Below are positions 53,821-62,367 of a DNA stretch of 64,000 bases, piece by piece. The stretch comes from Desulfobacteraceae bacterium (GTDB taxonomy: Bacteria > Desulfobacterota > Desulfobacteria > Desulfobacterales > JAABSP01): contig JAABSP010000013.1 of the NCBI GenBank assembly GCA_011390345.1, positions 16,680-80,679 of the forward strand. The letters run 5' to 3'. Made by a program: the position numbers and the translations under genes. The notes under the pieces were generated by a model that had not been told where the DNA came from, did no database searches, and worked only from the letters and a program-made list of their open reading frames with translations. Position 1 is the first letter of the stretch; every line of letters starts with the position of its first letter.

Positions 53821-54108
53821 TCAAGCGATTTCGATTCGCCTCAAGTTGCTGATATCAACCGATTGTTCTGTCTTCCAGAGGTCATATTGCAACTGAAGCT
53901 TGAGCCAGCTCTCAGGCGAACGGCCAAAAACTCTCGATAATCTCAACGCCATCTCAGGACTGAGGCCCGCCCTCCCGTTCAATAGAGCCGAAAAGGTCTT
54001 TCTTGTAATCCCCAAGGCTCTTGCCGCTTCGGTGATACTGATCCCAAGCGGCTCCACACAAAATTCTCTTATAATCTCACCCGGATGAGGCGGGTTGAAC
54101 ATCGCCAT
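53821..54108 (-). CDS. higA: HigA-type antitoxin without a toxin gene
   Basis: A 95-residue protein typical of Hig[22 protein letters not shown], a helix-turn-helix ([21 protein letters not shown]), and [19 protein letters not shown]. HigA normally follows higB in an operon. Here the gene upstream, 8 bases away, encodes a FlgO-like lipoprotein, and the 52 bases downstream cannot hold a toxin. It is therefore solitary, either a leftover or a stand-alone regulator. A short CAGAT-AGCA-ATCTG hairpin follows it. Confidence 0.9.
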   Translation of the reverse strand: MAMFNPPHPGEIIREFCVEPLGISITEAARALGITRKTFSALLNGRAGLSPEMALRLSRVFGRSPESWLKLQLQYDLWKTEQSVDISNLRRIEIA

Positions 54109-54116
54109 TTTCCCCC

Positions 54117-54719
54117 CTAATGATAATCTTCTCCCTCCCGCTCGATGGGCCCGGGCGGAAACCGGCGGGGAACCGGGGCCGGGAGGATCTTTCCGGTCTT
54201 GATCATCCGGAGGTTGTTCTCCCCCAGCGGCACTTTGAACGCGTGTGCGGCCAGCACCATGCCGTTGATGGGATTGACCACCCGGGCCGACAGATAGATG
54301 AGGTCATCGGCCACCGAGTAAGTCCCCACCACCAGGGCCTGCGCGTTTTTGTCCAGGCTGATCTCCTTCACCGCGTTCTTAAGGATGAAGATGCCCTCCT
54401 CGACCGAGATGAAGACCGGCTCGTAGAGCTTCAGTTCTGCCACCTGAAACCCCCGCTGGCTCAGCCGGGAGCCGATATACTCCCCCACGGTTCTGCCGAA
54501 GGTGGAGGTCTGATCCATTGCATCGATGTCGGCAAATCCGGCCACCAGAATGGTCCGATCCAGAATAAAGGGGGGATTGAGCCGGGCCACCAGCGCATCC
54601 GCGGCCTCATAGCTCGTCTCGATCAGATCTGTATCCATGTCGTAATAGGCCGCCAGTTGAATACACCCCGTGAACAACGGCAGGATCATTGACAATAATA
54701 TCAAGCGATAAGCCCTCAT
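54117..54719 (-). CDS. FlgO-like outer-membrane lipoprotein
   Basis: A 200-residue lipoprotein with lipobox (LFTGC). The domain reads [46 protein letters not shown] and [24 protein letters not shown], matching FlgO, which in Vibrio stabilises the flagellum at the outer membrane. No flagellar genes are near. The pattern is also used in non-flagellar lipoproteins. The start overlaps the stop of a tiny basic frame (ATGA). Confidence 0.8.
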   Translation of the reverse strand: MRAYRLILLSMILPLFTGCIQLAAYYDMDTDLIETSYEAADALVARLNPPFILDRTILVAGFADIDAMDQTSTFGRTVGEYIGSRLSQRGFQVAELKLYEPVFISVEEGIFILKNAVKEISLDKNAQALVVGTYSVADDLIYLSARVVNPINGMVLAAHAFKVPLGENNLRMIKTGKILPAPVPRRFPPGPIEREGEDYH

Positions 54720-54832
54720 CTCTCCTCCTTCCGCTCTAACCTTCTCCTATTCCGACTCTGATACCAGCTCTGATACCAGCCCCGGTTTCGGCTTCGGTTC
54801 CGGCTCAACGGTTTCTTATTTCTCATCGGCAT
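54716..54832 (-). CDS. Tiny Arg-rich frame bridging two genes
   Basis: A 38-residue frame MPMRNKKPLSRNRSRNRGWY followed by a second WYQS copy and an RNRRR-rich end. GAGGAG lies 5 bases before its first ATG (54832). Its second ATG overlaps the stop of the cNMP/DUF4388 gene, and its own stop overlaps the FlgO-like start. The DNA has a 12-base tandem repeat (54756-54779). It may be a real coupled micro-protein or merely a ribosome bridge; composition could also be chance. Confidence 0.3.
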   Translation of the reverse strand: MPMRNKKPLSRNRSRNRGWYQSWYQSRNRRRLERKEER

Positions 54833-55857
54833 GTACTCTCCTCATCCATCCGGCGGACCCCCTCCATGAGCAGCTTTATAAAGTCTCCGAGAATGGGAGC
54901 ATCCATATCCTCGGAGAGCGGCAGCCCCGGCATGAATTTGAACCTTCCCTCACGCTCTTGAATCAGTGCAAAAAAAGCCTCCCGATCCTTTTTCTGATTG
55001 TAGGCTGCTCGGATGACCTCCCCGTCTCTGAAGACCACCATGCCATTTCCGCCATCCAGCTCCAACTGCAGCACACCGGTCTTCTGGTTGAGGTTGAACA
55101 TCTGAAAAAGACCCGAGGGCGGCATCTCCGAAAGCTTGCCGATCATCCCCGAGGAGAACTCCTCAAAGACCATCATGTTGGTCTGAGCCAGCCGGCGGGC
55201 CAGCAGACAGGCCAGATACATCTGCAGCGACGGAAGAGAGGCGAGCACCCGGCGGAAGTCGTCTCCGTTAAGGTAGAGAACCCTTGCCGGCTCCACCACC
55301 CGGATCGTCGCGCCCACCGCATCACCGCTCAGAAGGCTCATCTCCCCGAAGATCTCCCCCTTGCCGAGGTAGGCCATGGTCATGTCCCCTTCGCCCACCA
55401 CCTCCACTCTGCCGGAGACGATGATGAAGAGATTCTCTCCGGATTCCCCTTTCTTGATGATCGCCTCCCCCCTTTCAAAGCGTTTCAGCTTCAAAAAGGA
55501 GACCAGCTCGATGATGCTCTCCTCGTCCAGAGACTCGAAAAGCGGGAACTGGCTCAACATGGCCACGATAGCGGTGGCATCCTGTCCGATCCGTTTCTTC
55601 CCTTTTGCCGCGGGCCGCATCTGCCGGTACTCCAGATGCACAGATCCGGTGCATCCGCTGCAGTCGAACGCGTATTTCCGTCCCCTTTCCACCTCTCCGT
55701 AGCGCATGATCATCTCCATGATGTCACTGGCCAGAATCAGGCAGACGGGCTTATGCTGCGGACTTCGCAGCCCCTTTCCGGAACGGAAGATCTCATCTCC
55801 CACCCGGTAGAGGGGGCAATCATGCACGCCGGTGATTCTCATATATGCATCGGACAT
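54823..55857 (-). CDS. Cyclic-nucleotide-binding protein with DUF4388 (PATAN) domain
   Basis: A 344-residue cytosolic protein. An N-terminal region with Cys (VHDCPLYRVGDEI, FDCSGCTGSVHLEY) is followed by a cNMP-binding domain (FPLFESLDEESI, GEAIIKKGESGENLFIIVSGRVEV, GKGEIFGEMSLLSGDAVGATIRV). The phosphate-cassette Arg position has Gly-Ala-Thr, so true cyclic nucleotide binding is uncertain. The C-terminal DUF4388 domain (GKLSEMPPSGLFQMFNLNQKTGVLQL, VVFRDGEVIRA) is typical of deltaproteobacterial signalling proteins. AGGAGGT precedes ATG 55857. Confidence 0.85.
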   Translation of the reverse strand: MSDAYMRITGVHDCPLYRVGDEIFRSGKGLRSPQHKPVCLILASDIMEMIMRYGEVERGRKYAFDCSGCTGSVHLEYRQMRPAAKGKKRIGQDATAIVAMLSQFPLFESLDEESIIELVSFLKLKRFERGEAIIKKGESGENLFIIVSGRVEVVGEGDMTMAYLGKGEIFGEMSLLSGDAVGATIRVVEPARVLYLNGDDFRRVLASLPSLQMYLACLLARRLAQTNMMVFEEFSSGMIGKLSEMPPSGLFQMFNLNQKTGVLQLELDGGNGMVVFRDGEVIRAAYNQKKDREAFFALIQEREGRFKFMPGLPLSEDMDAPILGDFIKLLMEGVRRMDEESTCR

Positions 55858-55969
55858 TTTACCTCCTACACACCGATCCCCCTGAATCAAAAATCCCTTA
55901 TAAGATATCGGTTTGGGTATTGTAATTCAATCTTTTATTTCCAAACCGGCCCATGAAGCCAACTTGCTA

Positions 55970-55998
55970 TTGAAAAATCCGCACTTTTTGGGTATAAA
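55970..55998 (+). promoter_or_regulatory. Strong sigma-70 promoter of the zinc-ribbon/citrate synthase unit
   Basis: TTGAAA (55970-55975), exactly 17 bases, TATAAA (55993-55998). It lies 118 bases before the zinc-ribbon start. Confidence 0.75.
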
Positions 55999-56115
55999 TA
56001 GCTAAGAGAAAAAAGTTCCTGTCTCACCGGACTCTTTAAATTTTTTTATGTTGCGGTGCAGGCAGCAAAGGCAGCAGATCTTACCATCCTATATCATTTA
56101 ATGGGAGAATTAAAA

Positions 56116-56340
56116 ATGAGCCAGACAGTGGAGAAGAAAACGGTTTGCCAGTGTGAAAATTGCGGTAGCGAAGGAGAGATGACCGTTACCTGTTCGTTGG
56201 AGGATGTCGAGGCGGCAAAGAAGGCGCCCAAAGAGGCCCCAGCCGTTCCGGAGAAGGCTAACGAATCTGCCCCCAAGGTGAAAGGAACCGGCGTCTGCTC
56301 CCACTGCGGAAACGAAGCCGACATGTGGATCGATATTTAA
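56116..56340 (+). CDS. Small double zinc-ribbon half protein
   Basis: A 74-residue protein with two Cys pairs far apart: CQCENCG near the N-terminus and CSHCG near the C-terminus, joined by a Lys/Ala/Pro-rich linker. The two pairs could form one zinc ribbon. ATG 56116 has GGGAGA 7 bases upstream; the frame is open 20 codons further. It lies 29 bases before citrate synthase and is transcribed from the same promoter. Function unknown. Confidence 0.7.
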   Translation: MSQTVEKKTVCQCENCGSEGEMTVTCSLEDVEAAKKAPKEAPAVPEKANESAPKVKGTGVCSHCGNEADMWIDI

Positions 56341-56369
56341 ACGAAAGTCTCACGGGAGGAGATGTGCCC

Positions 56370-57557
56370 ATGGTTGAGGAATGTCAAACCCCAGATTTCA
56401 AGAATACCGGCCTGCGAGGCATGGTGATCGCCAGCACCAGGATCAGCGATGTTCAGAGCGAGGCATCCAAGCTGATCTACCGGGGCTATCTGATCGAAGA
56501 CCTTGCAGAGGAGGCGACCTTTGAAGAGGTGGCCCATCTGCTGCTCAACGAAAAGCTTCCTTCCGAGGCCGAGCTGAAGGATTTCAATGCCCGGCTGGTG
56601 AAGGAGCGTGCAGTTCCGGAAGAGCTGCTCGCGGCCCTGCGCCTTTTCCCCAAGGACGCGCTGCCTATGGATGTGCTCCAGTCGTCCGTGGCCTTTCTGG
56701 CCGCGTTCGATCCGGACATCGAAGATACCTCCAAGGAGGCGTCGGTCCGGATGGGCATCCGCCTCATCGCGAAGTTTGCAACGGTGGTGGCGGCCTGGGA
56801 CCGGATTCGAAAAGGTGATATGGTCGTACCGCCATCGGACGAACTGGGGCATGCGGCCAATTTTCTCTATATGCTTTCCGGAAAGCCTCCCGAAGATCAG
56901 GTGGGCCGCTTCATGGATATCTGCCTGACCCTCCATGCGGAGCATTCCTTCAACGCCTCCACCTTTGGGGCCCGGAAGGTCTCCTCCACCCAGGCCCATC
57001 TCTACGCGGCCGTGGCCGCGGCCGTGGGCTCCCTTTCCGGGCCCCTTCACGGCGGGGCCAATACCCGGGTGATGAAGATGCTCAAGGAGATCGGCGACAA
57101 GGAGAGGATCGACGGCTACATCAAAGAGCAGCTCGATGCCGGCGGAAAGATCATGGGGCTGGGGCATGCGGTCTACAAAAACGGCGACCCGAGGGCCAGA
57201 ATCCTCGCGCCCATGTCAAAGAAGCTGGGGGAGCTGACCGGCGAATCCAAATGGTATGAGATGTCAGCCGAACTGGAGGAGAAGACCAAGGCGGCTTTCA
57301 AGGAGAAAAAGGGGATCGAGATCTTTCCCAACGTCGATTTCTACAGCGCGACGGTCTACAATGCAATGGGCATTCCGATGGATCTCTTTACCCCGGTCTT
57401 TGCGGTCTCCCGGATCTCCGGGTGGGTCGCGCATGTGGTCGAGGAGAAGTTTGCAGAGGCTGCGCCCAAACCAATGCTTTACCGGCCCAAGTCGGAATAT
57501 GTGGGCGACTACTGCGGCCCGGAAGAGTGTGCGTGGGAGCCGATCGACAAGCGATAG
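56370..57557 (+). CDS. gltA: Citrate synthase
   Basis: A 395-residue citrate synthase. Catalytic regions are HAEHSFNASTFGAR (His), GPLHGGANTRVM (His near residue 229), MGLGHAVYKNGDPRA (His) and FPNVDFYSATVY (Asp), with SRISGWVAHVVEE at the end. It condenses oxaloacetate with acetyl-CoA or the reverse, in keeping with a full or reverse TCA route in a sulfate reducer. It belongs to the short bacterial/archaeal type. ATG 56370 is preferred because GGAGGA is 9 bases before it. No other TCA gene is adjacent. Confidence 0.95.
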   Translation: MVEECQTPDFKNTGLRGMVIASTRISDVQSEASKLIYRGYLIEDLAEEATFEEVAHLLLNEKLPSEAELKDFNARLVKERAVPEELLAALRLFPKDALPMDVLQSSVAFLAAFDPDIEDTSKEASVRMGIRLIAKFATVVAAWDRIRKGDMVVPPSDELGHAANFLYMLSGKPPEDQVGRFMDICLTLHAEHSFNASTFGARKVSSTQAHLYAAVAAAVGSLSGPLHGGANTRVMKMLKEIGDKERIDGYIKEQLDAGGKIMGLGHAVYKNGDPRARILAPMSKKLGELTGESKWYEMSAELEEKTKAAFKEKKGIEIFPNVDFYSATVYNAMGIPMDLFTPVFAVSRISGWVAHVVEEKFAEAAPKPMLYRPKSEYVGDYCGPEECAWEPIDKR

Positions 57558-57630
57558 GCTCTCGGGCGGCGGATGAAAAAAAATCCGTTGCCCCTTGGGC
57601 GCGCCTCAAATATCGTTTAAGGTGAACAAG

Positions 57631-58041
57631 TTGTTAAAGCAAAGAAATATGCGGATGACCCGTCAGCGGCGGGTCATCCTGGAAACGCTGCAAGAGAAGA
57701 AGACCCATCCGTGCGCGGACGAGGTCTATGAGATAGTGCGTCAGAAGATGCCTAGAATCAGCCTTGGAACCGTCTATCGGAATCTGGATATCCTGTCGGA
57801 GCTGGGGGAGATCCAGAAGATCGAACTGAGCGGAAGTCTGAAGCGCTTCGACGGCAACCCGGCAAAGCACTACCATATCCGGTGCATCAACTGCGACCGG
57901 CTCGATGATGCGCCCATGCCCTCTCTGGAGGATATCGAGGGCCGGCTCCACGGCTCCACCCGGTACAAGGTGATCGGCCATCGGCTCGAGTTCATGGGGC
58001 TATGCCCGGAATGTATGGAGAAGGCTGCGTCCCGATGGTAG
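57631..58041 (+). CDS. Fur-family regulator (PerR-like)
   Basis: A 136-residue repressor: winged helix (MRMTRQRRVILETLQEKKTHPCADEV, ISLGTVYRNLDILSELGEI) and dimer domain with HYHIRCINCDRLDD and CPECMEKA, giving the two CxxC pairs of the structural zinc site. The start is uncertain. TTG 57631 has an AGGTGA site at good distance; GTG 57622 and ATG 57649 are alternatives. In the family it senses iron or peroxide. The Fur-like box at 62269-62283 could be a target, which is only a guess. Confidence 0.88.
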   Translation: MLKQRNMRMTRQRRVILETLQEKKTHPCADEVYEIVRQKMPRISLGTVYRNLDILSELGEIQKIELSGSLKRFDGNPAKHYHIRCINCDRLDDAPMPSLEDIEGRLHGSTRYKVIGHRLEFMGLCPECMEKAASRW

Positions 58042-58102
58042 CCGCTGGTAGCGCAACCCGATCCCAAACGCTTTTTCTGCGCTCTTACTTCAATCTCTGC
58101 GC

Positions 58103-59809
58103 TTATTCCTGTGTCAGCATAAAGGGCCGGAAAAAGAGGCGCACGGGCCCTTGGATGATCCGGCCCGCGGCATCGGTTCCCCGGCGAAATCCTTCCCCCA
58201 TCACCTGATAGGCCAGGTGAAAGGCCAGCCCCGTCAGATCACCGTTGGAGATCAGGCTCCTATAATGTTCTGCTCTGTCCGGAATCCGCAGCATCACCGA
58301 GATCCAGCGCCGGGGGATCTCACCGGCAATCAGCTCTCCCATCTTCCGCATCATGAAGTCATCCATGTCGAAATCCGGGTCCAGCTCCCCGATCACGCCG
58401 TCCAGCGTAAAGAAGGCTTTCCGGAAGAGGAGCAGATCCTTGGAGAAGTGCAGGCCATTGAGAGAGAGGCCGTCGATGATCAAAAAGGTCCGCTTTGCAT
58501 TGCCGGCCCCCTGATAATCCTCGCTCGCCATGCGCTGTGCCACCAGCTCCGGAAGTTCGAGGATCTCCTCCTCACCAGGAGAGAGTGCCCGAACCGCATC
58601 GCAGATGAGCGCCCGATTCCCAGAGGCAGTGCCGAGCATCAGCAGCACGATCCGGGAACGATCGGCCCGGCTCAGGGTTCCGGCAAGGGACCAGTCCAGA
58701 AGTCCGAGGCTCACGCCTTTGAACGACTTGTTCATGGAGGAATGAACCGCGGCAAAGAGGTTGCCGGCATGGGGGTCTCCGTGGAAGCAGGCGGTCTCGG
58801 ACGAGGAGAAGAGCGGCTTCCAGATCAGGGCATTGAAGAGCATGCCCGCGGATCTGCGCCGGTCCGAGAGGCTCATTTTGGCATCTGTCACCTTATCTCC
58901 GGTGATGAAGTCCATCGCGGTGATCCCTTTTTTGGAGAAGGGGAGCACTGACGGGATCTCGGTATCTGTATCCAGGCGGTAGAAGCTCTTGGCCTGCTTC
59001 AGTTTAGACTGTTCCCCGAAGAGGTCGATCTCCTCGATGAGTGATCCCGCGATCTCGTCAAAGACCTCTGCAAAGCGGAGTTTTTCCAGACCGTACTGAT
59101 CCCGCCGCTCTTCGTAGTAATGGCCCAGAGACTTCAGGATCTCCAGCTCCTCGGTGAGCCGGTCCATCACTCCCGGCTTGAGCATCTTGAAAACCCCTTT
59201 CCGGGATGCACTGGTTCCCGGCATCAGCCAGGTAAATGGAACCACCAGCCCCACGCTCGCCTCGGCCAGAATCGAATCTCCGATGGCAACGGAATACCGT
59301 TTCAGGTCATCACCCAGCTCATTTTCGATCCGGGAATGGATCTCGGCCATCTCCGAAGGGCTGTCGCCCGATTCAAGCCGGATGAGCCACTTCCGGAAAT
59401 CCGGGTCCATGTTCCGGTTCCGCGCGAGAATCTGCCCCAGCTTGTGCAGCGTCGGGACCTGAGCGGCCATCCGGACGATCCGCTCGGGAATCGGGGTCTC
59501 CCGGGGCAGTTGCGCCTGATCCGCAATGAGCGAGATGAGCCGGGAAACGGAAAGGTGAGAGAAGAGAAACCGGATACCGTCTTTGACCACGGGCCGGTAT
59601 TCGGCATAGACCGCCGGCAGTGCGGCTTCGGGGGTTGTAACGGCCAGCAGATCATCTGCGGCCTGACGCTGGAAGAGGCGGTCTCCGGCTTTTTTGGCCA
59701 GTGCGGTGAGAAAATCCTCGACATCTTTGCGGGTTCCGGTCTGTGCCAGGCGCTCGAGATGTTCGATTCTCCGGTCAAAATTCATTAAAAGGGATATGGG
59801 GGGCTGCAT
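58103..59809 (-). CDS. ABC1/UbiB-family atypical kinase
   Basis: A 568-residue protein with the ABC1 (AarF/UbiB) kinase-like core. Visible are RKGVFKMLKPGVMDRL (the nucleotide-site Lys), FDEIAGSLIEEIDLFGEQ, ITAMDFITGDKV, CFHGDPHAGNLFA (catalytic HGDPHAGN) and LGLLDWSLAGTL (DFG-like Asp). Family members assist ubiquinone synthesis or lipid-soluble molecule homeostasis at membranes. The N-terminal 180 residues are less typical. It follows HicB after 1 base. Confidence 0.88.
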   Translation of the reverse strand: MQPPISLLMNFDRRIEHLERLAQTGTRKDVEDFLTALAKKAGDRLFQRQAADDLLAVTTPEAALPAVYAEYRPVVKDGIRFLFSHLSVSRLISLIADQAQLPRETPIPERIVRMAAQVPTLHKLGQILARNRNMDPDFRKWLIRLESGDSPSEMAEIHSRIENELGDDLKRYSVAIGDSILAEASVGLVVPFTWLMPGTSASRKGVFKMLKPGVMDRLTEELEILKSLGHYYEERRDQYGLEKLRFAEVFDEIAGSLIEEIDLFGEQSKLKQAKSFYRLDTDTEIPSVLPFSKKGITAMDFITGDKVTDAKMSLSDRRRSAGMLFNALIWKPLFSSSETACFHGDPHAGNLFAAVHSSMNKSFKGVSLGLLDWSLAGTLSRADRSRIVLLMLGTASGNRALICDAVRALSPGEEEILELPELVAQRMASEDYQGAGNAKRTFLIIDGLSLNGLHFSKDLLLFRKAFFTLDGVIGELDPDFDMDDFMMRKMGELIAGEIPRRWISVMLRIPDRAEHYRSLISNGDLTGLAFHLAYQVMGEGFRRGTDAAGRIIQGPVRLFFRPFMLTQE

Positions 59810-59810
59810 T

Positions 59811-60092
59811 TTACTCCGAATCTACACTTGCTGATTGTTTCTTTATCATTGGGATATCATGACCCATCTTCAATCCGAGCAGAATCCAATCTTCAAGAGT
59901 GGATTGCAGCTCTTGTTCACATTCTTTGAGGGTTTTTCCAAAGGCAATAACACCTTTGCATAGTGGGATCCGGCCTGCAAACGTGCCATCTTCAAATTTA
60001 TCATATTCCGCATATGACAATGCAGAGTCGATATATCCTGTCAGTGCATAGGGTGACATTCTTTCATGAACCTTTTTTGATAATATTCTCAT
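59811..60092 (-). CDS. HicB-type antitoxin domain protein without HicA
   Basis: A 93-residue protein with the HicB partial RNase H fold (GRIPLCKGVIAFGKTLKECEQELQSTLEDWILLGLKMG). HicB usually lies next to a 60-80 residue HicA mRNA nuclease. Here the neighbours are an M48 protease (touching its start) and the ABC1 gene (1 base after its stop), so no HicA is present. The start may be ATG 60059 instead. It is embedded in an operon of housekeeping-like genes, suggesting domestication or fragment insertion. Confidence 0.8.
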   Translation of the reverse strand: MRILSKKVHERMSPYALTGYIDSALSYAEYDKFEDGTFAGRIPLCKGVIAFGKTLKECEQELQSTLEDWILLGLKMGHDIPMIKKQSASVDSE

Positions 60093-61247
60093 TCATGGAA
60101 AAACCTTTTGCTGATGTTTAACAGCCGCCTGAAAAGCGCCAAAATCCACATCAAAGTCAAAATAAACCATCGCCCCTTCCATGTCATCCCTTTTTTCCCG
60201 AAGCCGCTCGATCCGCTCCTCAGTCGTCGGATGGGTACTCAGAAAGTTCAAAGCCTCTCCCTTCATCAACGCGGTCTCCTTCTTCTGTTCTTCCAGAAGC
60301 GTGTCAAAGAACTCGATCATGCCGGTCGGATTGACCGAAGCCCCCACCAGATATTCCCATCCCTCTTCATCGGCCTCCCGCTCGTAATCCCGGGAGTATT
60401 TCTGGGTGAGCAGAAACCCGGCATTGTCGGCAATCACCGCAAGAATCCCGGATGCATCCCCGAAAAATGCCTGGATCACCGCAAAGATCCCCAAAGAGCT
60501 GATCATCTGGCGCATCCCGTGCTGCAGCGTCACATGAGCCATCTCATGGGCCATGACCCCGGCGATCTCCTCCGGAGACTTTGCTGCAATCAGCAGCCCG
60601 GAATTGAAGATGATATATCCCCCGGGCAGGGCAAAGGCATTGATCTGAGAGTTGTCGGCCACCGCAATGGTGAATTCGTACCTTGCAGAGCCGATGCTCT
60701 CGATGATGGGGCGGGCGATCTTCTCCATCTGCCGCTCCACCTCGGGATCATCCATGAATCGCTGGTTCGCTTTTAACTGGGAAAATGCGATCTTTCCGAT
60801 CTTCTCCTCCCAGGAGGGCGGGACCCGATGCGCGATCGCGATGCAGAGCGGCTCTTTCAGCAGGAATAGACCGTAGATGCCCATGAACATCAGCAGCAGA
60901 AGGGATGCCAGCACCCAGAGGCTTTTCCGGCTTTTCTTCCGGATATCGCCGACCTGACGGAGGATCTCCGCGCTTCCGGACAGGTTCAACTCTTCCAATA
61001 TCTTCCTATCCCCGGTAAAAAGAGTCCAGCCCAAGACATCAGGATGAGTGAAGAAGATCGTCTGATCGTTTGCGCCCCCGGCCCGGATCTCGATTCCCTT
61101 TGTGGGCAGGGACTTTTGCACATCCGAGCCGAAAAAGGTGATCCCGGCAGGGGTGAGGCTGATCCGTCCAAAGGCCCTTCCGCGTTCAAGCTCCGAATGA
61201 TAGGCTCCGCCCTCGTATCCGCGCTTTTCCGAAAGATAATCCGGCAT
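60093..61247 (-). CDS. M48-family membrane metalloprotease
   Basis: A 384-residue protein: a cytosolic N-terminal domain of about 110 residues, a membrane helix (SLWVLASLLLLMFMGIYGLFLL), then an M48 peptidase with zinc site VMAHEMAHVTLQHG and the third ligand in YEREADEEGWEYL, followed by STHPTTEERIERL. It is likely periplasmic with a role in quality control, like BepA/LoiP. ATG 61247 has AGGAA 8 bases upstream. It lies 11 bases after the AIM24-type gene. Confidence 0.9.
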   Translation of the reverse strand: MPDYLSEKRGYEGGAYHSELERGRAFGRISLTPAGITFFGSDVQKSLPTKGIEIRAGGANDQTIFFTHPDVLGWTLFTGDRKILEELNLSGSAEILRQVGDIRKKSRKSLWVLASLLLLMFMGIYGLFLLKEPLCIAIAHRVPPSWEEKIGKIAFSQLKANQRFMDDPEVERQMEKIARPIIESIGSARYEFTIAVADNSQINAFALPGGYIIFNSGLLIAAKSPEEIAGVMAHEMAHVTLQHGMRQMISSLGIFAVIQAFFGDASGILAVIADNAGFLLTQKYSRDYEREADEEGWEYLVGASVNPTGMIEFFDTLLEEQKKETALMKGEALNFLSTHPTTEERIERLREKRDDMEGAMVYFDFDVDFGAFQAAVKHQQKVFP

Positions 61248-61258
61248 TCGACAAATTC

Positions 61259-62083
61259 CTATTTGGCAGGCATCAAATGCCTGATCCAACTGGCAAACCC
61301 CTTGGGGTTCCGGGTCTGAATCAGCACCCTGCCGGGCCCCCGGAACCGGCAGACCAGCCCCTCTCCGGAGGTGAAAGAGGAGATCCAGCCAGATGCGGCC
61401 TTCTCCACGGTGTAGCTCATGTTCTCGGGCCAGGCCACCAGATGGTAGTTGTCCACGATGATCTCCTCGCCCGCGGCCAGATCAATGGGATGGATGGCCC
61501 CGTAGGAGCTGACAAAGAGCATTCCCCGTCCCCCGGCTCGGATCACGAAAAAGCCCTCTCCTGAGAAGAACCCCTGAGCCAGGTTCTGCATCTTGGTGGT
61601 GATGGAGATACTGTCGGAACCGGCAAAGAAGCCGTCCTTCTGAAGGATATAGTCTGTTGATCCGTCCAGCAAAATCTCGTAGATGTCTCCGGGGACGGCC
61701 GGGGAGAGATAGACCTCGCCGGGGCCGTGCTCCGCGGCCAGTGTCTGGAAAAAGAACTTCTCTCCGGTGAGCATCCGGCCAAGGCCGCCCAAGACGCCGC
61801 CCTCCAGCTTTCCCTCCACCCGGACATTCGCGGTCATGGCCACCATCGCGTCGGATTCGGCCTTGATCCGCTCTCCCGCATCGAGCTTCACCTTCAGCAT
61901 GGTAAAAGCCCCGCGGTAGAGATATTCGAACCGCCTGTCCCCTGCCGGCTGTCCGGCCTCTGCTCCTCCCGCGGGGCCGCCCTGGGGAAACTGTTCCGGC
62001 TCCGGTTTGGACGCAAGGGGCTGCTGGGATGACTGGACTTTCTTCTCATTCTGCTTTCGATAATCCTCGAACATGTCGGCCAT
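61259..62083 (-). CDS. AIM24/TIGR00266-family protein
   Basis: A 274-residue protein. A Gln/Pro/Gly-rich N-terminus is followed by the TIGR00266 beta-fold: FTMLKVKLDAGERIKAESDAMVAMTANVRVE, GEKFFFQTLAAEHGPGEVYLSPAVPGDI, FVSSYGAIHPIDLAAGEEIIVDNYHLVAW. Function in bacteria is unknown; the mitochondrial relative AIM24 supports inner-membrane architecture. ATG 62083 is preferred because AAGGAG is 6 bases upstream; ATG 62089 abuts it. It is the first gene of the AIM24-M48-HicB-ABC1 operon. Confidence 0.88.
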   Translation of the reverse strand: MADMFEDYRKQNEKKVQSSQQPLASKPEPEQFPQGGPAGGAEAGQPAGDRRFEYLYRGAFTMLKVKLDAGERIKAESDAMVAMTANVRVEGKLEGGVLGGLGRMLTGEKFFFQTLAAEHGPGEVYLSPAVPGDIYEILLDGSTDYILQKDGFFAGSDSISITTKMQNLAQGFFSGEGFFVIRAGGRGMLFVSSYGAIHPIDLAAGEEIIVDNYHLVAWPENMSYTVEKAASGWISSFTSGEGLVCRFRGPGRVLIQTRNPKGFASWIRHLMPAK

Positions 62084-62220
62084 GAGCATCTCCTTGTGAA
62101 ATAAAGTTATCCATCCCGTTTTAATTTCCAGGATCGATTATCCGAATCAACCTAAATCCTCATATAAACCTCATATAAATTGGATCAATATAAACACTTT
62201 TCTCCCTTTAATCCAGTGAT

Positions 62221-62250
62221 TTTGTATCCTGTTTCAGATTGATTTGTCAA
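62221..62250 (-). promoter_or_regulatory. Promoter of the AIM24-M48-HicB-ABC1 operon
   Basis: Minus strand TTGACA (62250-62245), 18 bases, TACAAA (62226-62221). It is back to back with the methyltransferase promoter. Confidence 0.6.
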
Positions 62251-62265
62251 GATCCAATGGATCTT
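62249..62265. promoter_or_regulatory. Perfect palindrome AAGATCCA-A-TGGATCTT between divergent promoters
   Basis: An 8-bp inverted repeat around one central base. It touches the -35 box of the minus-strand promoter and lies 15 bases from the plus-strand -35, so one protein could control both directions. Confidence 0.5.
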
Positions 62266-62268
62266 TAT

Positions 62269-62283
62269 TGAGAATGATTCTTG
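62269..62283. promoter_or_regulatory. Fur-like box TGAGAAT-G-ATTCTTG
   Basis: Seven-one-seven arrangement matching the Fur palindrome in 5 of 7 mirrored positions. It overlaps the first bases of the plus-strand -35. Iron control is a hypothesis. Confidence 0.35.
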
Positions 62284-62308
62284 ACAAGGGAAAATGATCT
62301 CTTATCGT
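62281..62308 (+). promoter_or_regulatory. Promoter of the methyltransferase gene
   Basis: Perfect TTGACA (62281-62286), 16 bases, TATCGT (62303-62308), 59 bases before the start codon. Confidence 0.5.
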
Positions 62309-62367
62309 TGAAATTGAACCCATTCAGGTGCGCACAATTGCAAACCTGAAGCCAAGGAGTAGTACAA

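Noticed and set aside
62244..62287. Long hairpin TTGTCAAGA...TCTTGACAA as a terminator or riboswitch
   Set aside because: The inverted repeat is explained by two divergent -35 TTGACA boxes.
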